Part shown: positions 36,449 through 47,682 of the stretch, piece after piece | How positions within the stretch are numbered: the first letter of the stretch is position 1 | How the letters are laid out: each line of letters starts with the position of its first letter | Assembly: GCA_020809705.1 (NCBI GenBank) | Contig: CP085835.1 | Location: 620,001-684,000 of the forward strand | Source of the DNA: Calonectria ilicicola | Lineage: Eukaryota > Ascomycota > Sordariomycetes > Hypocreales > Nectriaceae | DNA length: 64,000 nt | Direction: 5' to 3' | Notes under the pieces: generated by a model | Told to the model about the DNA's origin: nothing | The model's input: only the letters and a program-made list of their open reading frames with translations | Database searches by the model: none | Translations under genes and position numbers: made by a program

Positions 36449-38033
36449 AACCAGACTGTCTAGTTGTTTTATCATGTCTGATGCGAGAAACTTTGGTTTG
36501 GGAAAGAGGGAGGGGTTTCTCAAGAGTTCATATTTTGTACGCGCTGGTGGACCTCATGTTGCAAATTTTCTCATTTACTGCGTCGTAGTATTTCTAATCT
36601 ATCCGCCATCGTATCCTTCAACTAGTAAAAAGAACGTTTTATTTGGATTATCGGTTTATTTACACTTATTGAAATGGTAATCTAACAATAATCCATCCTC
36701 TCACTGGGATTCATTCTCAATTCACATTTCCCTCCGAGGTATAGGGTATCTTAAACTCTGGGTGGCGGTTTGTTTCAAAACAAATTATGGAGATCCTGCG
36801 CCATCGCCCCGCTCACCATGTTCTCGCGTCATTGCTTCAGCCCTGCTGTGAGCGAAGCAGATCCTTTGAGGCTGAGACCTCAAGAGCTTGCATCGTGTGC
36901 ATCGTATTGATGCATGTCTTAAGCCGCTATTTTCTCGCACTTGCCCCACGGTTAGGCCGTCAGCGTGGCCTGCATTTCCCCGCGCGACCTTGGACACTTC
37001 AGTGGATGCTTATCCTCTTGGCAGTCTAACCATCATTTGACCAACGTTCCGACGGTTAGGTTGGCTTGCTGACCTGCTTCGAGGTGGCGTCGCTGTCGTT
37101 TAGTTCAGTGTGCCGGCCGCATAACTAGGTTCCAAAAGCTTCGTGTCATCTGCTATGTGTGAGCAACCACGCTTCCCGCCAGACCATCAGCCCAGGGGAC
37201 TGGCTAGGCATTGAATCTTTGCAACGACAACAACCAAAGTCTCATGATGTGTTGAGGGTACGTGCACTCGCTGGGCATATACGACGTGGCATGCCGTAGC
37301 TTCTTATGTCATGCTCCACCATGGATCCCGGAAACGAAGCACCAGCCACCAAAATAAATATTTATAGATACTCGTGGGAAAAAATTAATCCGCTGTGAAT
37401 ACCCAGCTGAGTAGTGTAAGATGCACATCCTGGAAGTCGCTGCAGTCATCCGGACTGATAGACCGCACTAAAGCACCTCAAGGCCTTCCACTCTTGCCCC
37501 TCCTCGGTTGCTTCCTTGTTTTGATGCCCTCCAAGTGATCAGTGGTGGATTCCCTGAGAATCCTGCCACTTCAGTAGATCGGAACCCAAATCCCACTTTT
37601 TGCGGAGCAGGATGCACACCCGAAGACTGGGAGCGTGATCATAGCACCAAGGTACAACCCTGTTACAGATCTTATTGAACATGCTAATCTGGGTAGCTGC
37701 CACCGGAGGAGTCCGGCTGGGCTTCGTTGTCTGTCGGGAATGAATGGAGCAAGAAAAAGTATCACGAGAAATTGAAGGGAAAAATTCATGACAACCAAGT
37801 GGTGTGTGTCCAATTTGAAATCTAGATAGTCTATCCAATAATCATCCATCATAAGGAGGGTATAATATTCAACGCTGCGTATTAAAAAAGGAATGTGAAG
37901 TCGAAAATCATTACTAGGCATATTGTCGAAGTGCCCAGCAGAAAACTGTGAAATTACAATTGAATCATTAATCACAAAAAAGGAGTGTCGTTATCGTTCT
38001 CTCGTCATGGCATCCCGTTTGTCTTGATGGAAA
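36449..38033. other. Intergenic
   Basis: No supported gene. A minus-strand frame from ATG 37789 opens with a signal-peptide-like stretch (MNFSLQFLVILFLAPF) but continues only 72 codons with no clear domain; it may be a small secreted protein or chance. Confidence 0.4.
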
Positions 38034-39344
38034 TTAGGCGACGCACGACTTAGTGCCATCAGGGTTTGTGGTGCATGTCTAGATTTTCCCACATTAGTAT
38101 GATGAATCAAGAAATGGGATTAGAAGTAGATTGAAAACTAACGGGAGTGTTGTTGCAGTACTGCTTGCCGTTCTTGATGTAGCAGCCTCCTCGCTTGTCG
38201 AGCTCAGCGACTTCCTCAGCAACCTCCTCACGCTTGCACTCAACGTGACCGTCGGGGAAGGTGGTGCACTTCTAAATTTCTGTGTGTTAGAATCATCAAA
38301 ATCAAAGGATGCAATAGTATCCAAACTCACTGGAGTAGAGCAGTACTGCTTGCCATTCTTGATGTAGCAGGCACGGGCATTGAGTTCGGTCACTTCTTCG
38401 GCTGCCTCCTCACGCTTGCACTCGACATGACCATCAGAGAATGTAGTGCATTTCTGAATGATTTTGTGTTAGAATTGTTAAAAGTCAATGTGACCATTTT
38501 AAACTAACCGGAGTAGAGCAGTACTGCTTGCCGTTCTTGATGTAGCAAGCGCGTGCATTTAGTTCAGGCACCTCTTCAGGCTCAGAGCGCTTGCACTCAA
38601 CGTGACCATCGGGGAAAGTAGTGCATTTCTAAAGGCTCCCATGTTAGAATAAAAAAGACCCGAGAGTATATCAGTTTACAAACTAACCGGTGTAGAGCAG
38701 TATTGCTTGCCATTCTTGATGTAGCAGGCACGCGCACCGAGGTCAGTCACCTCCTCAGGTTCCGAACGCTTACACTCAACATGACCATCAGGGAATGTGG
38801 TGCATTTCTAAATCTCTGTGTTAGAATCAAAAAGGGGAAAGGAAAATAGTAATTTGCAAACTCACTGGCTTAGTGCAGTACTGCTTGCCATTCTTGATGT
38901 AGCAGGCGCGTGCATTGAGATCAGGCTTGTCTTCGGGTTCCGAGCGCTTGCACTCGATGTGGCCATCGGGGAACGTGGTGCAGTCCTAAGTATTTCCATG
39001 TCAGAATCAACAGGAGCAATGATTTGGGGGCTTGGGCTTACGGGTGTATTGTCGCAGATCTGCACTCCATCCTTGATCTGACAGGCGCCACGAGCGGTCA
39101 GTTCGGGAACCTCGCGCTTGCACTCAATGTGGCCATCGGGAAATGCGGTGCAGTTCTAAATGCTTGCATGTTAGAATAATCGACAATATTGTCTCGAGGA
39201 CTTGAATCTTACGGGCGTATCGTCGCAAATTTGAACTCCGTCCTTGATCTGGCAGGCACCACGTGCGTTCAATTGAGAACGGGCCACGGGCTGGGCCGCT
39301 GTGAGAGTCGCGAAAGCGACGCAAAGAGTGAAAAAGGACTTCAT
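38034..39344 (-). CDS. Secreted tandem-repeat precursor, candidate kexin-processed Cys peptides, 300 aa
   Basis: Eight exons, all joined at phase 0: 39213-39344, 39042-39155, 38866-38985, 38688-38807, 38509-38628, 38331-38453, 38143-38271, 38034-38078 (903 nt). Introns are 55-64 nt with strong sites. A signal peptide (MKSFFTLCVAFATLTAAQ) opens it. Exons 1-7 each end with a ACxIKxGxQxC...TP half; exons 2-8 each begin with xCTxxPDGxxxC. Seven four-cysteine units of about 40 residues thus straddle the introns, spaced C-x8-C-x4/5-C-x9-C. A KR dibasic site follows the last Cys of six units and an extra LDKR lies in exon 7. Kex2-type cleavage would release similar peptides, probably disulfide-bonded. 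Units 1-2 (QIKDGVQIC) differ from 3-7 (YIKNGKQYC). Target unknown; antimicrobial, effector or signalling roles are all possible. Confidence 0.85.
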
Positions 39345-39407
39345 TATTTTGTGGTGAGAAAAAGATATTATGTGGAATAGGGTTCGCTGCTTGATGCTTT
39401 GAAGAGA

Positions 39408-39425
39408 TGATTGATTGATTGATTG
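39408..39425 (+). repeat. (TGAT)n microsatellite in the 5' flank of the repeat precursor
   Basis: Four to five tandem TGAT units on the plus strand, 64-81 bp upstream of the start codon of the secreted precursor, probably within its 5' UTR. Confidence 0.7.
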
Positions 39426-39465
39426 AGTTGTTGATTTAACTTTCCATCGGTTCTATCGTTGATCT

Positions 39466-39471
39466 CTTATA
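39466..39471 (-). promoter_or_regulatory. Possible TATA box (TATAAG) of the repeat precursor
   Basis: TATAAG on the minus strand about 122 bp before the ATG, a plausible core promoter position for a strongly expressed secreted-protein gene in fungi. Not tested. Confidence 0.3.
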
Positions 39472-40861
39472 CTCAGTCATTTGCAGTATTAGCTCCGGCC
39501 ATCAACTGTTGGTTGCATCCCTCCCCATAAATCAATGCACTGCCTCCCCGGCCACACCGCTGTGGTTAGCGTCACAGCCTTCAAAGACTGGTGGCCCCAT
39601 CCGCTACCGAAGGCTAGTGACCTTCCAATTGGGTTCCTGCGGGTCGAGCCACGCTGTCATGGCAATGCATGTGCTAAGTTTCAGATATTTTTATGTAAGT
39701 CCCCGTGGTGGTGAGTCTCCATCTACCTTTATCGGGCTGTGCGATGGAGGGGAAGGATTTTCCAGCTGTTGGCTTGAGTATTCCACTTTCTGCCTACTTG
39801 CAGGCAGAGCTACCACGCCTCATAGTCACGGCCCGATATAAGATAAAAATAGGCCTTTTTTTACTAATTTTGACGGAGAGAGAGTCGGTGACTAAATCTT
39901 TCTGCAGAGAATAACCAACACGAGGCTGTGATGCTGGGTCTAGATGCTTGCTGTCCCGATGGTCCGAGGTTTTCAAGCTGTGAACCGAGCGCCCTATTGT
40001 TTTGCACTTTGTTTTTCACTCGCAATCTGAACAGGGATCAGAAGATATATTTTCCCTTGGGATAATCGAAATGAGATCCAAAAATTACATGCTGGCGCAT
40101 CAGACAAGGAATGAGGAATGTTGGAAACGTCATTGTTTCGGATGTCGGAAACCGACCATGATTTTTACAGAGTTGTGGTGACGGCCAAGTCCCGCGGACA
40201 GCCCAAATGGTCTGTGCATTGAAGTGCTTTTCATGTTGGACCAACAAGGCCGGATGCCCGCCAAGCGGGACGTCTGGGATCAATGATGACCGAATCCTGC
40301 GTAGACGTGGCAAGCCATGTGTTGAATACGAGTGACGCGTAACTTGTGCTCGAATGCCTCAAAAAGTGTTGCGATTTCTGCCTGGATTCTCTTTCGTTCA
40401 CAGCAAATCCAAAGTGGGGATTGTAAGAAAATTGCTCCTGGGCGAGCTCTACCTCGGTTATATCTCTATACAAGAAGATGGCAGCAGTTGAGATTAGTCA
40501 ATAAGATATAAGGTATTTTTTTTTCTCTTGCTATACTTGGAAAATTTCGATCTCCCGAGCAGTGGTGACAATCTTGAGATAAGCTCATTCATAAGGTGCT
40601 TTTTAGCGTTGAAGCTACTTGTTTCATAGAAAGGACCAACGAAATCAGATCACGCATGTACTAAAACCACATCACGAAACCCTTCCACATTTATTCCGTC
40701 TGACATTCGCATGAATTTGCATCACTGCAAGTGTTGACACACTCAAAACAGACTGTGCTTCTTTTCTCAATGCTTTCCAAGACATCAAGAAATCTGAATC
40801 CACTTCTTGGATGCAGGTGGTAGCAAGTATGCTTACCTTCAAGTGCAATTTTAGACTGGCC
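39472..40861. other. Intergenic
   Basis: No gene recognised. Short minus-strand frames at 40038-40473 have no domain features. Confidence 0.45.
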
Positions 40862-41678
40862 TTACAATAGAATTTTCATCTCGTCACAAATCAGTGAGGT
40901 GGCAACCTCGGTAATCGCCATTGGCCCATGCTTCGATCGCAATAATTCCCACCATCTACTGGCACCGCCTTTCTGGCAGTCTGCACAAATGGTACTTCCG
41001 CTGATTAAAAATTCGCAAATCTGAGCTCTCATACGAGACCTTCGCTCTTCTAGCAGACCTAAACATGTCAGAATTTCCAACTGGAATTGTGTTCTATCAC
41101 CGCAAGTGAAGGTTTGGCGTACAGAAGGTTTTTGGAGGCAAACAATTACTGAGGTTCTCGTCATCAATCAGGGACGAGAAAGGCTTTCGATAGAGGCTTA
41201 TGAGGTTGTATCCTCGAGCCTTAAAGGCATTTCTATCATGGGTTTGGAAGGCCGCAACCATGAGATACGCCATCTCAACCATGTCTTCGGTTTCACGGGG
41301 CTTTAGCCACCTTGCCATTACATAGGTCAAGGCATTTTGAAAGTCATATTTATCTGCTGTGACAGCCAATTGAAGTATATCATCGTGACTTGGAGCCGTT
41401 GGGATGTCGGCATTGTGGTGGTGAACAACCAAACAGATTATTCCCATCAAGATGGCGTCGTCTTCCCCAAGTAAAATTTCACATGGGGATTCGCTAGACA
41501 TTTCTTTGCCTTTATTCTAACGCGGCGCCAACATGGCGTTGAAAACTGTTGAGGCCGAGCGAAGGCACTGAGAATAAACTCTCAATCTTTTCTTCTCTGG
41601 TCCGATGACCAATACCACGTCGCCATCGGGAACGATGTTTTCTTCTGGCGTCGATTTCTTCTTGGTGGCCACGTCCAT
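40862..41678 (-). pseudogene. BTB/POZ-domain protein with in-frame TAG at an expected Trp codon
   Basis: ATG 41678 opens a BTB domain (VVLVIGPEKKRLRVYSQCLR, then FNAMLAPR) that meets TAG at 41517-41519, codon 54. The same frame continues without gap as NKGKEMSSESPCEILLGEDD and DILQLAVTADKYDFQNAL, exactly the next part of the fungal BTB fold, where a Trp (TGG) is usual before this stretch. A 64-nt intron (41059-41122, GTACGC...TTCTGAC...TTTAG, phase 1) then joins to LLEERRSRMRAQICEFLI and the stop at 40862. Apart from TAG the whole 817-bp locus is intact. It is therefore either a recent pseudogene with a G-to-A nonsense change, or a stop codon recoded by A-to-I editing. A short protein from ATG 41501 is also possible but would lack half the BTB fold. 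Confidence 0.75.
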
Positions 41679-42145
41679 TTCTTTCTTGTTTTGTTCTCAA
41701 TATTTATTACTCAAAAGTAAAATGCGGAGAAGAGATCATGTTTGCCAAGGGGAGGTTGTGATTGAGAATTTATCATTGTTTAGAGGACCAATCAAATCTT
41801 TCGCTGGAGTCATATCATCATTTGACGCTGGAGGCCGACCATATGGCTTATCGTGATGATAACAATATGCAATTCTTGCACAATTAATAACAAAAATGCC
41901 CTCAAAACATTGCTTTTGATAACTTCTGCTGCTACGACTGTCATTGACCCACATCTCCTTACCCAATCATTGCCTAGTTGATGATAGGCGTGTCCACCAT
42001 GCTAACCACGCGACTGCCTGCTTAGACTTGAACATAAGAGACTAGCCGACATCACTGAATTTTAAAAACGACCGTCTATTCTTTCCTCCTTTCAAGGAAC
42101 ACTCCACAATGTCTAACCGCTTCAAAGCAATCGTCCACCACTACA
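41679..42145. other. Intergenic, divergent promoters
   Basis: 467 bp between the BTB locus (-) and the uncertain plus-strand locus. No gene seen. Confidence 0.5.
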
Positions 42146-42550
42146 ATGACGGGCCGCGGTCCTAGAAATAGACCTAGATCCCCTCCACCGAGGCTCCCTC
42201 CCAAGGATCCTGTGTCAGTAATATGCAAATTCCTTATTCGTTCTTACGGTCTGAGAACATATCCTAGAATATGGAGCTTGGGTATTTCCCGTCAAGAACT
42301 CGACGGTGAAAATGCCTACGCCCCGGTATGTTCTTATAGTGAAACACGAGAGGAACGGAATCGTGGACATGTGCAAAAATTACTTGATAACATCGAGTAC
42401 GAGGGAGACAAGGATTATCGGGAAACGGGCGTACCAGATGAAGATCCCACCTGGGGCTTTTGTGTCTTTGCAACTTCGTACGCTGAAGTGGCGGACATCT
42501 TTATTTCCGATCTACCTAGCAAGAATCAAAGAGAAGTTTTTCAGGATTGA
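42146..42550 (+). CDS. Hypothetical protein, possibly part of a broken gene
   Basis: Open frame of 134 codons from ATG 42146. A Pro/Arg-rich start (PRNRPRSPPPRLPPKDP) is followed by a compact part ending PDEDPTWGFCVFATSYAEV, which resembles a motif (WGF..Y.T.Y) in a large group of unnamed fungal proteins, usually near their N-terminus. The frame stops soon after the motif. An ATG at 42109 could begin a different first exon. Because the expected downstream part is not in frame, this may be an incomplete model or a decayed gene continuing at 42650. Confidence 0.35.
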   Translation: MTGRGPRNRPRSPPPRLPPKDPVSVICKFLIRSYGLRTYPRIWSLGISRQELDGENAYAPVCSYSETREERNRGHVQKLLDNIEYEGDKDYRETGVPDEDPTWGFCVFATSYAEVADIFISDLPSKNQREVFQD

Positions 42551-42649
42551 ATCGACCTTTGGGCCCCGATCCACGTTGTATGCTGTGTCTTTCACGTCTT
42601 TCATATAGTTATTTTCTTCCATTGAGGAAAGGAAGAACCCGACAAGGTC

Positions 42650-42886
42650 ATGGGACCTGAGGGCACGCCTCAAGATACATGTGTCAAGATGATTATTCGC
42701 AGCTGGTTATATCTACCAGAGGCAGACGAGGAGCGCGAGATATGTTTGAACGGGGTAAAACAATACCCGACTGGGATCGACCAATGTCCAATTTGGAAAA
42801 TCCCATTCATTTATTATTACGCTGCCCGGGTTGAACTCATCGAAGACATGTTTCCGATGACGCAGTGGGAGGCTAACTTTTATTAG
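42650..42886 (+). CDS. Hypothetical open frame, possible 3' exon of the preceding locus
   Basis: 78 codons from ATG 42650 (MGPEGTPQDTCVKMIIRSWL...) with an acidic middle and aromatic end (IPFIYYYAARVELIEDMF). It lies 99 bp after the preceding frame on the same strand. No splice pair that keeps the frame was found. Family not recognised. Confidence 0.3.
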   Translation: MGPEGTPQDTCVKMIIRSWLYLPEADEEREICLNGVKQYPTGIDQCPIWKIPFIYYYAARVELIEDMFPMTQWEANFY

Positions 42887-43752
42887 ATCTTGCTTTTTTT
42901 TATCCGATATGAGTCGGTAATGTCGCACGGCTTTTTATTGCACCTTCAAAATCGAGTCAAATGTATTGCATCCCAGCGAAGCTAGCTCCGAGACTCAATA
43001 CACTAATCTCGATCTTTTGAACACGGCCTCTAAGCAAGGCTGTTCAGAGCCATAGAAACGTCATTTTTGGGGATCTGACTCATTAATTTTTTAATGTCAC
43101 TCGCTGTCTTATTGACATTACCCTGCCGTTGTTTGTCTTTTGCTTTGGTGGCATTACTGAGCCTAGCTAACCGAGAGCTTCTCAGCGCGTTAGGCTGATT
43201 GGTCAGCTCAGGGGACAAAATATAAAATAAAGATTCACAATTTGATTAAAATGGTGGTCATTTTAATTATATCACATCTTACTTACGCAACTCGCTACAC
43301 GAAATTTATCGAATTCGGCCTCTGAATTTAGTTTGCAATCGGAAAACAAGTACAATGACATCATAACCTCGTTACGTGCGGCCTCTCGGGTCATTACTTG
43401 CCCGTCCGTTCAAAGCGTTGTCTGATTGGCTCGCAGCGAGACTTTTCTCCGAACCCGAAAAACGATCCGAGTCCGAACTTCGGCATCGCATTATCAAAAT
43501 ACCGAGATTACGTTTGACCACTCTCGGCCAATCACAGATCAGTGCCGAGAAATGAGAGAGTGGCTTGGGAAACTCTACACTTCATCATCGCAGTGGCTGA
43601 GTTGTGTACTTTTTTTTTTGCTACGGGACATATATTAACTTCTGAGCTGGGAATATAGTTGTGAAGTCCTTGCAACTATCTCACTTGTTTAATATCTCGA
43701 AAAAACCTCCCTGATTGGAATTAAAGTACCATAATAACTGTATCTGATTGAC
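42887..43752. other. Intergenic
   Basis: No supported gene; promoter region of the NmrA-like gene at its right end. Confidence 0.5.
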
Positions 43753-44801
43753 ATGGGTGTTGTCGCTGTAGCCGGAGGCACTGGCAAATTAGGACGGGCC
43801 ATCGTTGGTGTGCTCGTTGCCCAGAAACAACATAAGATTATTGTGCTTGGGAGAGAGGCAAGAGAACAAACATCGAAGAGTAAGATGCTTGACTAATATG
43901 CAAATGTAGGGGAACGTGGTGCTGAGCAAAGAAGTTGGAACTACGGTTCTTGAGGTCGACTACAACAACCCCGATGACATCTCTAGGAAACTTGAATATC
44001 ACCATGTTGACACCGTAATATCAACACTGGCGTCGACGGCTGGGTTGGGGCCTGAGCTCAGTCTCATTGAAGGGTCTGAGAGCGCTACAACCACCAAGCG
44101 CTATATTCCCAGCATCTGGGGTACTAAGTATAGTTCTGAGTACGACTCCGACGCATTGGGTTTGATGTGGCAAATTTTGCTGATCCTAATTCTCATTCAG
44201 AATGTCCGAGATATTCCCTACGGCCAAGACCAAGCTCGCCATTCTGGATGCTTTGGATAAAACCACACTCCAATACACTGCCATTTTCAACGGATTTTTC
44301 TTGGACTATTTTTTGGGGCCAGGTGCCGTGTCATACATGAGCCCCGTACCTACGGTAATAGATATGGTCAACAAGGTGGCCGCTATTCCTGGCTCTGGCG
44401 ACACCCCGGTCGCGTTTAGCTACAGTCTCGATGTGGCCAAATATGTAGCTGCAATTCTTGATCTTCCAAAGTGGGAGAAGGAATCCTATATTATTGGTGG
44501 CAAAGTCACGTTGAACCAGTTTCTTGTGTTCGCTGAGGAAGCCGTAGGGTCAAAATTTCAGGTCTTCCATGATTCCTTAGAGGATCTGAGCCAAGGAAAA
44601 GTCAGCGAACTTCCTTCTCATACTCTGCTATACCCATTGTTTCCGAAAGAAAGCCTCCAGGCATTACTCGCTACAGTCGGTGTAATGCTTGAGCGCGGGT
44701 ACTTTGACTTGAGCCCTGCTCACACACTAAATCAAGCTTTCCCAGAGATCAAGATCAAGACAATTGATGAGCATCTCAAAGATTCTTGGAAAGGAGCATA
44801 A
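43753..44801 (+). CDS. NmrA-like / isoflavone-reductase-like NAD(P)-binding protein, 311 aa
   Basis: Rossmann-fold protein of the atypical short-chain dehydrogenase group. Exons 43753-43857, 43910-44139 and 44201-44801 join to 936 nt. The N-terminus VVAVAGGTGKLGRAIVGVL carries the GxxGxxG dinucleotide motif; VDTVISTL and RYIPSIWGTKY are typical second and third family blocks. Intron 1 (43858-43909, 52 nt) reads as GC-AG: GAG|GCAAGA ... TGACTAAT ... GTAG; the only nearby GT donor (GTAAGA) would leave a 30-nt intron and the wrong frame. Intron 2 (61 nt) uses GTACGA...CATTCAG, phase 2. Members reduce small molecules or sense the NADP redox state; which applies here is unknown. Confidence 0.82.
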
Positions 44802-46887
44802 CTATAAGGTGGAGTTTTGCGGTGGGACGAAAGGTAGAACAAAAACCTCATTAACCATGGGTTTAACCCGATTCTGTTGGGTTGCACAAATGTAAATTAA
44901 TTCTCATCCGCTACTCTATTCAAAAGATCTGTGTCTCGACCTTAATTAGGTGGCTGTTGACTGAATTGACTTCATGAGTGCTAGCGCTACCAAAGCTGCC
45001 GTGATTGTAGCGCACATGAATGGTACCTCCATCTTGAACAGAACATCATCCCCCCTTTTCCTACTTTGGGCACGGGTTTCAAAGTGTGTCAGAGCCCGCG
45101 ACCCGTTTAGTTTGGCTGTATCTGAGACACTAGTGGCAAGCTGTTCGCCTGAAGTTCGACCAAACACAAGGCAGAAATCGTATCTGACGAAACCCGCAGT
45201 GTGTATATGAAGTCAAAATATCTTTGCCCATGCAATCTAGGCTGGAACGGATGTGATCGCATCGATCTGGCTTATAGCGTTGAGCGCCACTTACGAGTTC
45301 TCGAGCATCATCTGACGAATTACGGCAATTTTCTACACCAAAGTCAGAGTTGAATTTGGCACCACAGACGTTTCATGAAATGGCTCAGGCATTTGGGTGT
45401 AAATCTGCTGGCTTAAGTCTGTGAGCCATGACTGAGATATGTCCCCATGTTATCGATGAGATATATGAGTCCGAGAGAGTTCCGTCTATGGTATTAACCG
45501 CGTTTCCACAGGATGGAACACGACATGTCATGGCGACGAAGGTTCTAGCAAGGGATTGTTGAAAATCTCCGTTTCATCGATTTTAATGTCAATACTAGGC
45601 CCTAGACAACGTGTTAGGTGATCACATGAACCCACCTTCATTGCGCATACTACCCAAGAAGAAAGACCCCGTGGAAGAGTTCGACCTAGTTTCATCGGTC
45701 CTGCTTCGGGCTTGCTTTGATTTGCAGAGCGAATTCTGCTCGAGCGCTTGTCCCGCCACTTCGGCATGCTCCACCTAGCCTAGGCTAGTTTTAGCGGCAG
45801 CAGCGCCAACTTTGATGCGTGTTTGCAACCGAAGGCTTTTGGAATGCAAAGGAAAATTGAATGAGGGGATATGGAGAGCATCTGATCTGATGTACAATTC
45901 CTTAAATTAATATAGTCTAAATCAATGCATCGGCTGTTTGTAGCTATCGGATTATTGTGAAAATTTTAATTGTTTTTTCTTTAGCATTGCTGGCTGTTTT
46001 GTATCCGGGTACGAATGTGCCGTGCTGGCACTTTGGATGCTTTTGTGTGCCGAGTTTTTTTCATGCTGTTCACCACTAACTATCATCCACTGATGCGGAT
46101 CGAGACAACTCTTGCTGGAACCTGTCAATTTCTGGGTGAACAAAGTCATATTTGCCCGATTTGCCGATTTTGAACACGAAAATCAGTGGACTGGCCTAGT
46201 CTAGCTTTGTACAAAGCCTACTCCCTCCACGCGTTAAATGTGGCGAGTGCTCATTCGATACGAAATCAAGGCAGCCACCAGACATCATTGGACAACTTGG
46301 AACTTTGCCCCAGATTAATAATACCACATGAAAATTCAATGTTACTATAAATAAAATCGCTATGCAGCCTTGGTTCATGCTGTCGTGCATGACCACTGAT
46401 CAGTGAGAGCTGTGGCGTACTAATTAAGCATCAAACGTGCTATTGCAGATGAAGTGAATATGAAACAAAACAAACAACTTCAGCAAGGAAAACCCCCCGC
46501 TGCAGCCCCCAGCGGGGCATCTGCACGCCGCTAGCGCTCGCACCACCTCAATCAATTGGCGTAAAGCTCTTGAACTCGCATGGACCAAAGCGCTGAAGTG
46601 TTACCAATTGACGTCAATCCGGTATCGAAGAAACACACTCACTGTTCAACCACTGGGGTAACCAAATATGCTGCCTTAATTGATGACAAAGAAAATACTT
46701 CAAGGAGGGCAAATGTGAGGTGTTGTGTTGACATGGCAAGATGTAAGACTGGGACATAGATATAGGATGTGCTTCCCTCCGATTCCATTTTCGTTTCCAC
46801 ATCTTCCCTACAGACCACTTCTACCTAATATTCACTGACATTCGCTATCCATCACTTTATATCAATACATAAATCACTACCGTCAAA
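44802..46887. other. Intergenic
   Basis: About 2.1 kb with no recognised gene. The last 60 bp are a typical fungal 5' leader (CA-rich, ending TCAAAATG). Confidence 0.5.
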
Positions 46888-47278
46888 ATGAAGTTCTCCG
46901 CTGTCGTTCTCACTCCCTTCATGGTTGCCCTTGCCGCTGCCGTAAGTTCGCCTCGGCTACCGCATATTTACCTCGTTGGTTATTAATGCATCCATCTCAT
47001 AGACTGGCCTTGATAAGCTCTCATCCGTTGTTGGCGAGGTGAGCTCAGCAGTTGGAGGCTCTGCCGTTGCTAGCATTAGCGACAAGGTCACCAGCATGGT
47101 CGGAAGTGCCACCGCTACAGGCTCTGGTAGTGACTCTACCCCGACCGGTACCGACACAGCTCTCTCTACTGGTGACGTTCAGACAACCTCCAGCGGAGGC
47201 GGCGCTGGAGCTATGCCGACCGCCGGTGTCGCCATTGGTGCTCTCATGGGCGGTGCTGCCATGATTGTCAACATGTAA
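46888..47278 (+). CDS. Small secreted, probably GPI-anchored protein, 109 aa
   Basis: Two exons, 46888-46941 and 47003-47278, separated by a 61-nt intron with GTAAGT donor and CATAG acceptor, phase 0. Exon 1 is a signal peptide (MKFSAVVLTPFMVALAAA). The mature part is Ser/Gly/Thr/Ala-rich (SSVVGEVSSAVGGSAVASIS) and the end is a small-residue patch followed by a hydrophobic tail (GVAIGALMGGAAMIVNM), the layout of a GPI-attachment signal. Start context TCAAAATG is good. No enzymatic motif; likely a cell-wall or surface glycoprotein. Confidence 0.75.
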
Positions 47279-47682
47279 ACTAGCATTTAATTGCTGGTTG
47301 AACATCTCGCCCAAATGACTGGGCTGAATAACATATCTCTCACTTTCCTTATTGTTGTTTGTACCCGGCACTCGGGGATTGGAAGGCCATTTTACGAAGA
47401 CTCATACCATAGAACGCCCCTGTATCGCAGGGCACCTCTGTCACATTCCTTTACAACGAAGCTGGGTTTGGTCGTTTTGAGTACGGCGTTTAATCTCGAC
47501 AGTTATGACGCCATATCGGATATTGGTTTTAGAGTTTTTTTTTCATGGATGCTAAGTCCCAGTTGACTTTTTCTTCCACGAGTAATAAGCATTGTTGATC
47601 TTTGCATCTACTTTTGAGTTCCTTCCCATGTGTGTTGAAAATATTAGGTCAAGCCATTTAAACCTCCAAATCCAATACAACA
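47279..47682. other. Intergenic between convergent genes
   Basis: About 400 bp of 3' flanks. No gene seen. Confidence 0.6.

Noticed and set aside
37571..37789. 72-codon frame with a signal-peptide-like start
   Set aside because: No cysteine pattern or splice extension to support a secreted peptide; only noted in the intergenic entry.
38034..39344. Regular repeats at about 178-bp spacing, superficially like a CRISPR or satellite array
   Set aside because: They are exons and introns of one spliced gene with consistent frame, splice signals and signal peptide.
43030..43218. 62-codon basic minus-strand frame
   Set aside because: Starts at TTG and has no recognised domain or splice partners.
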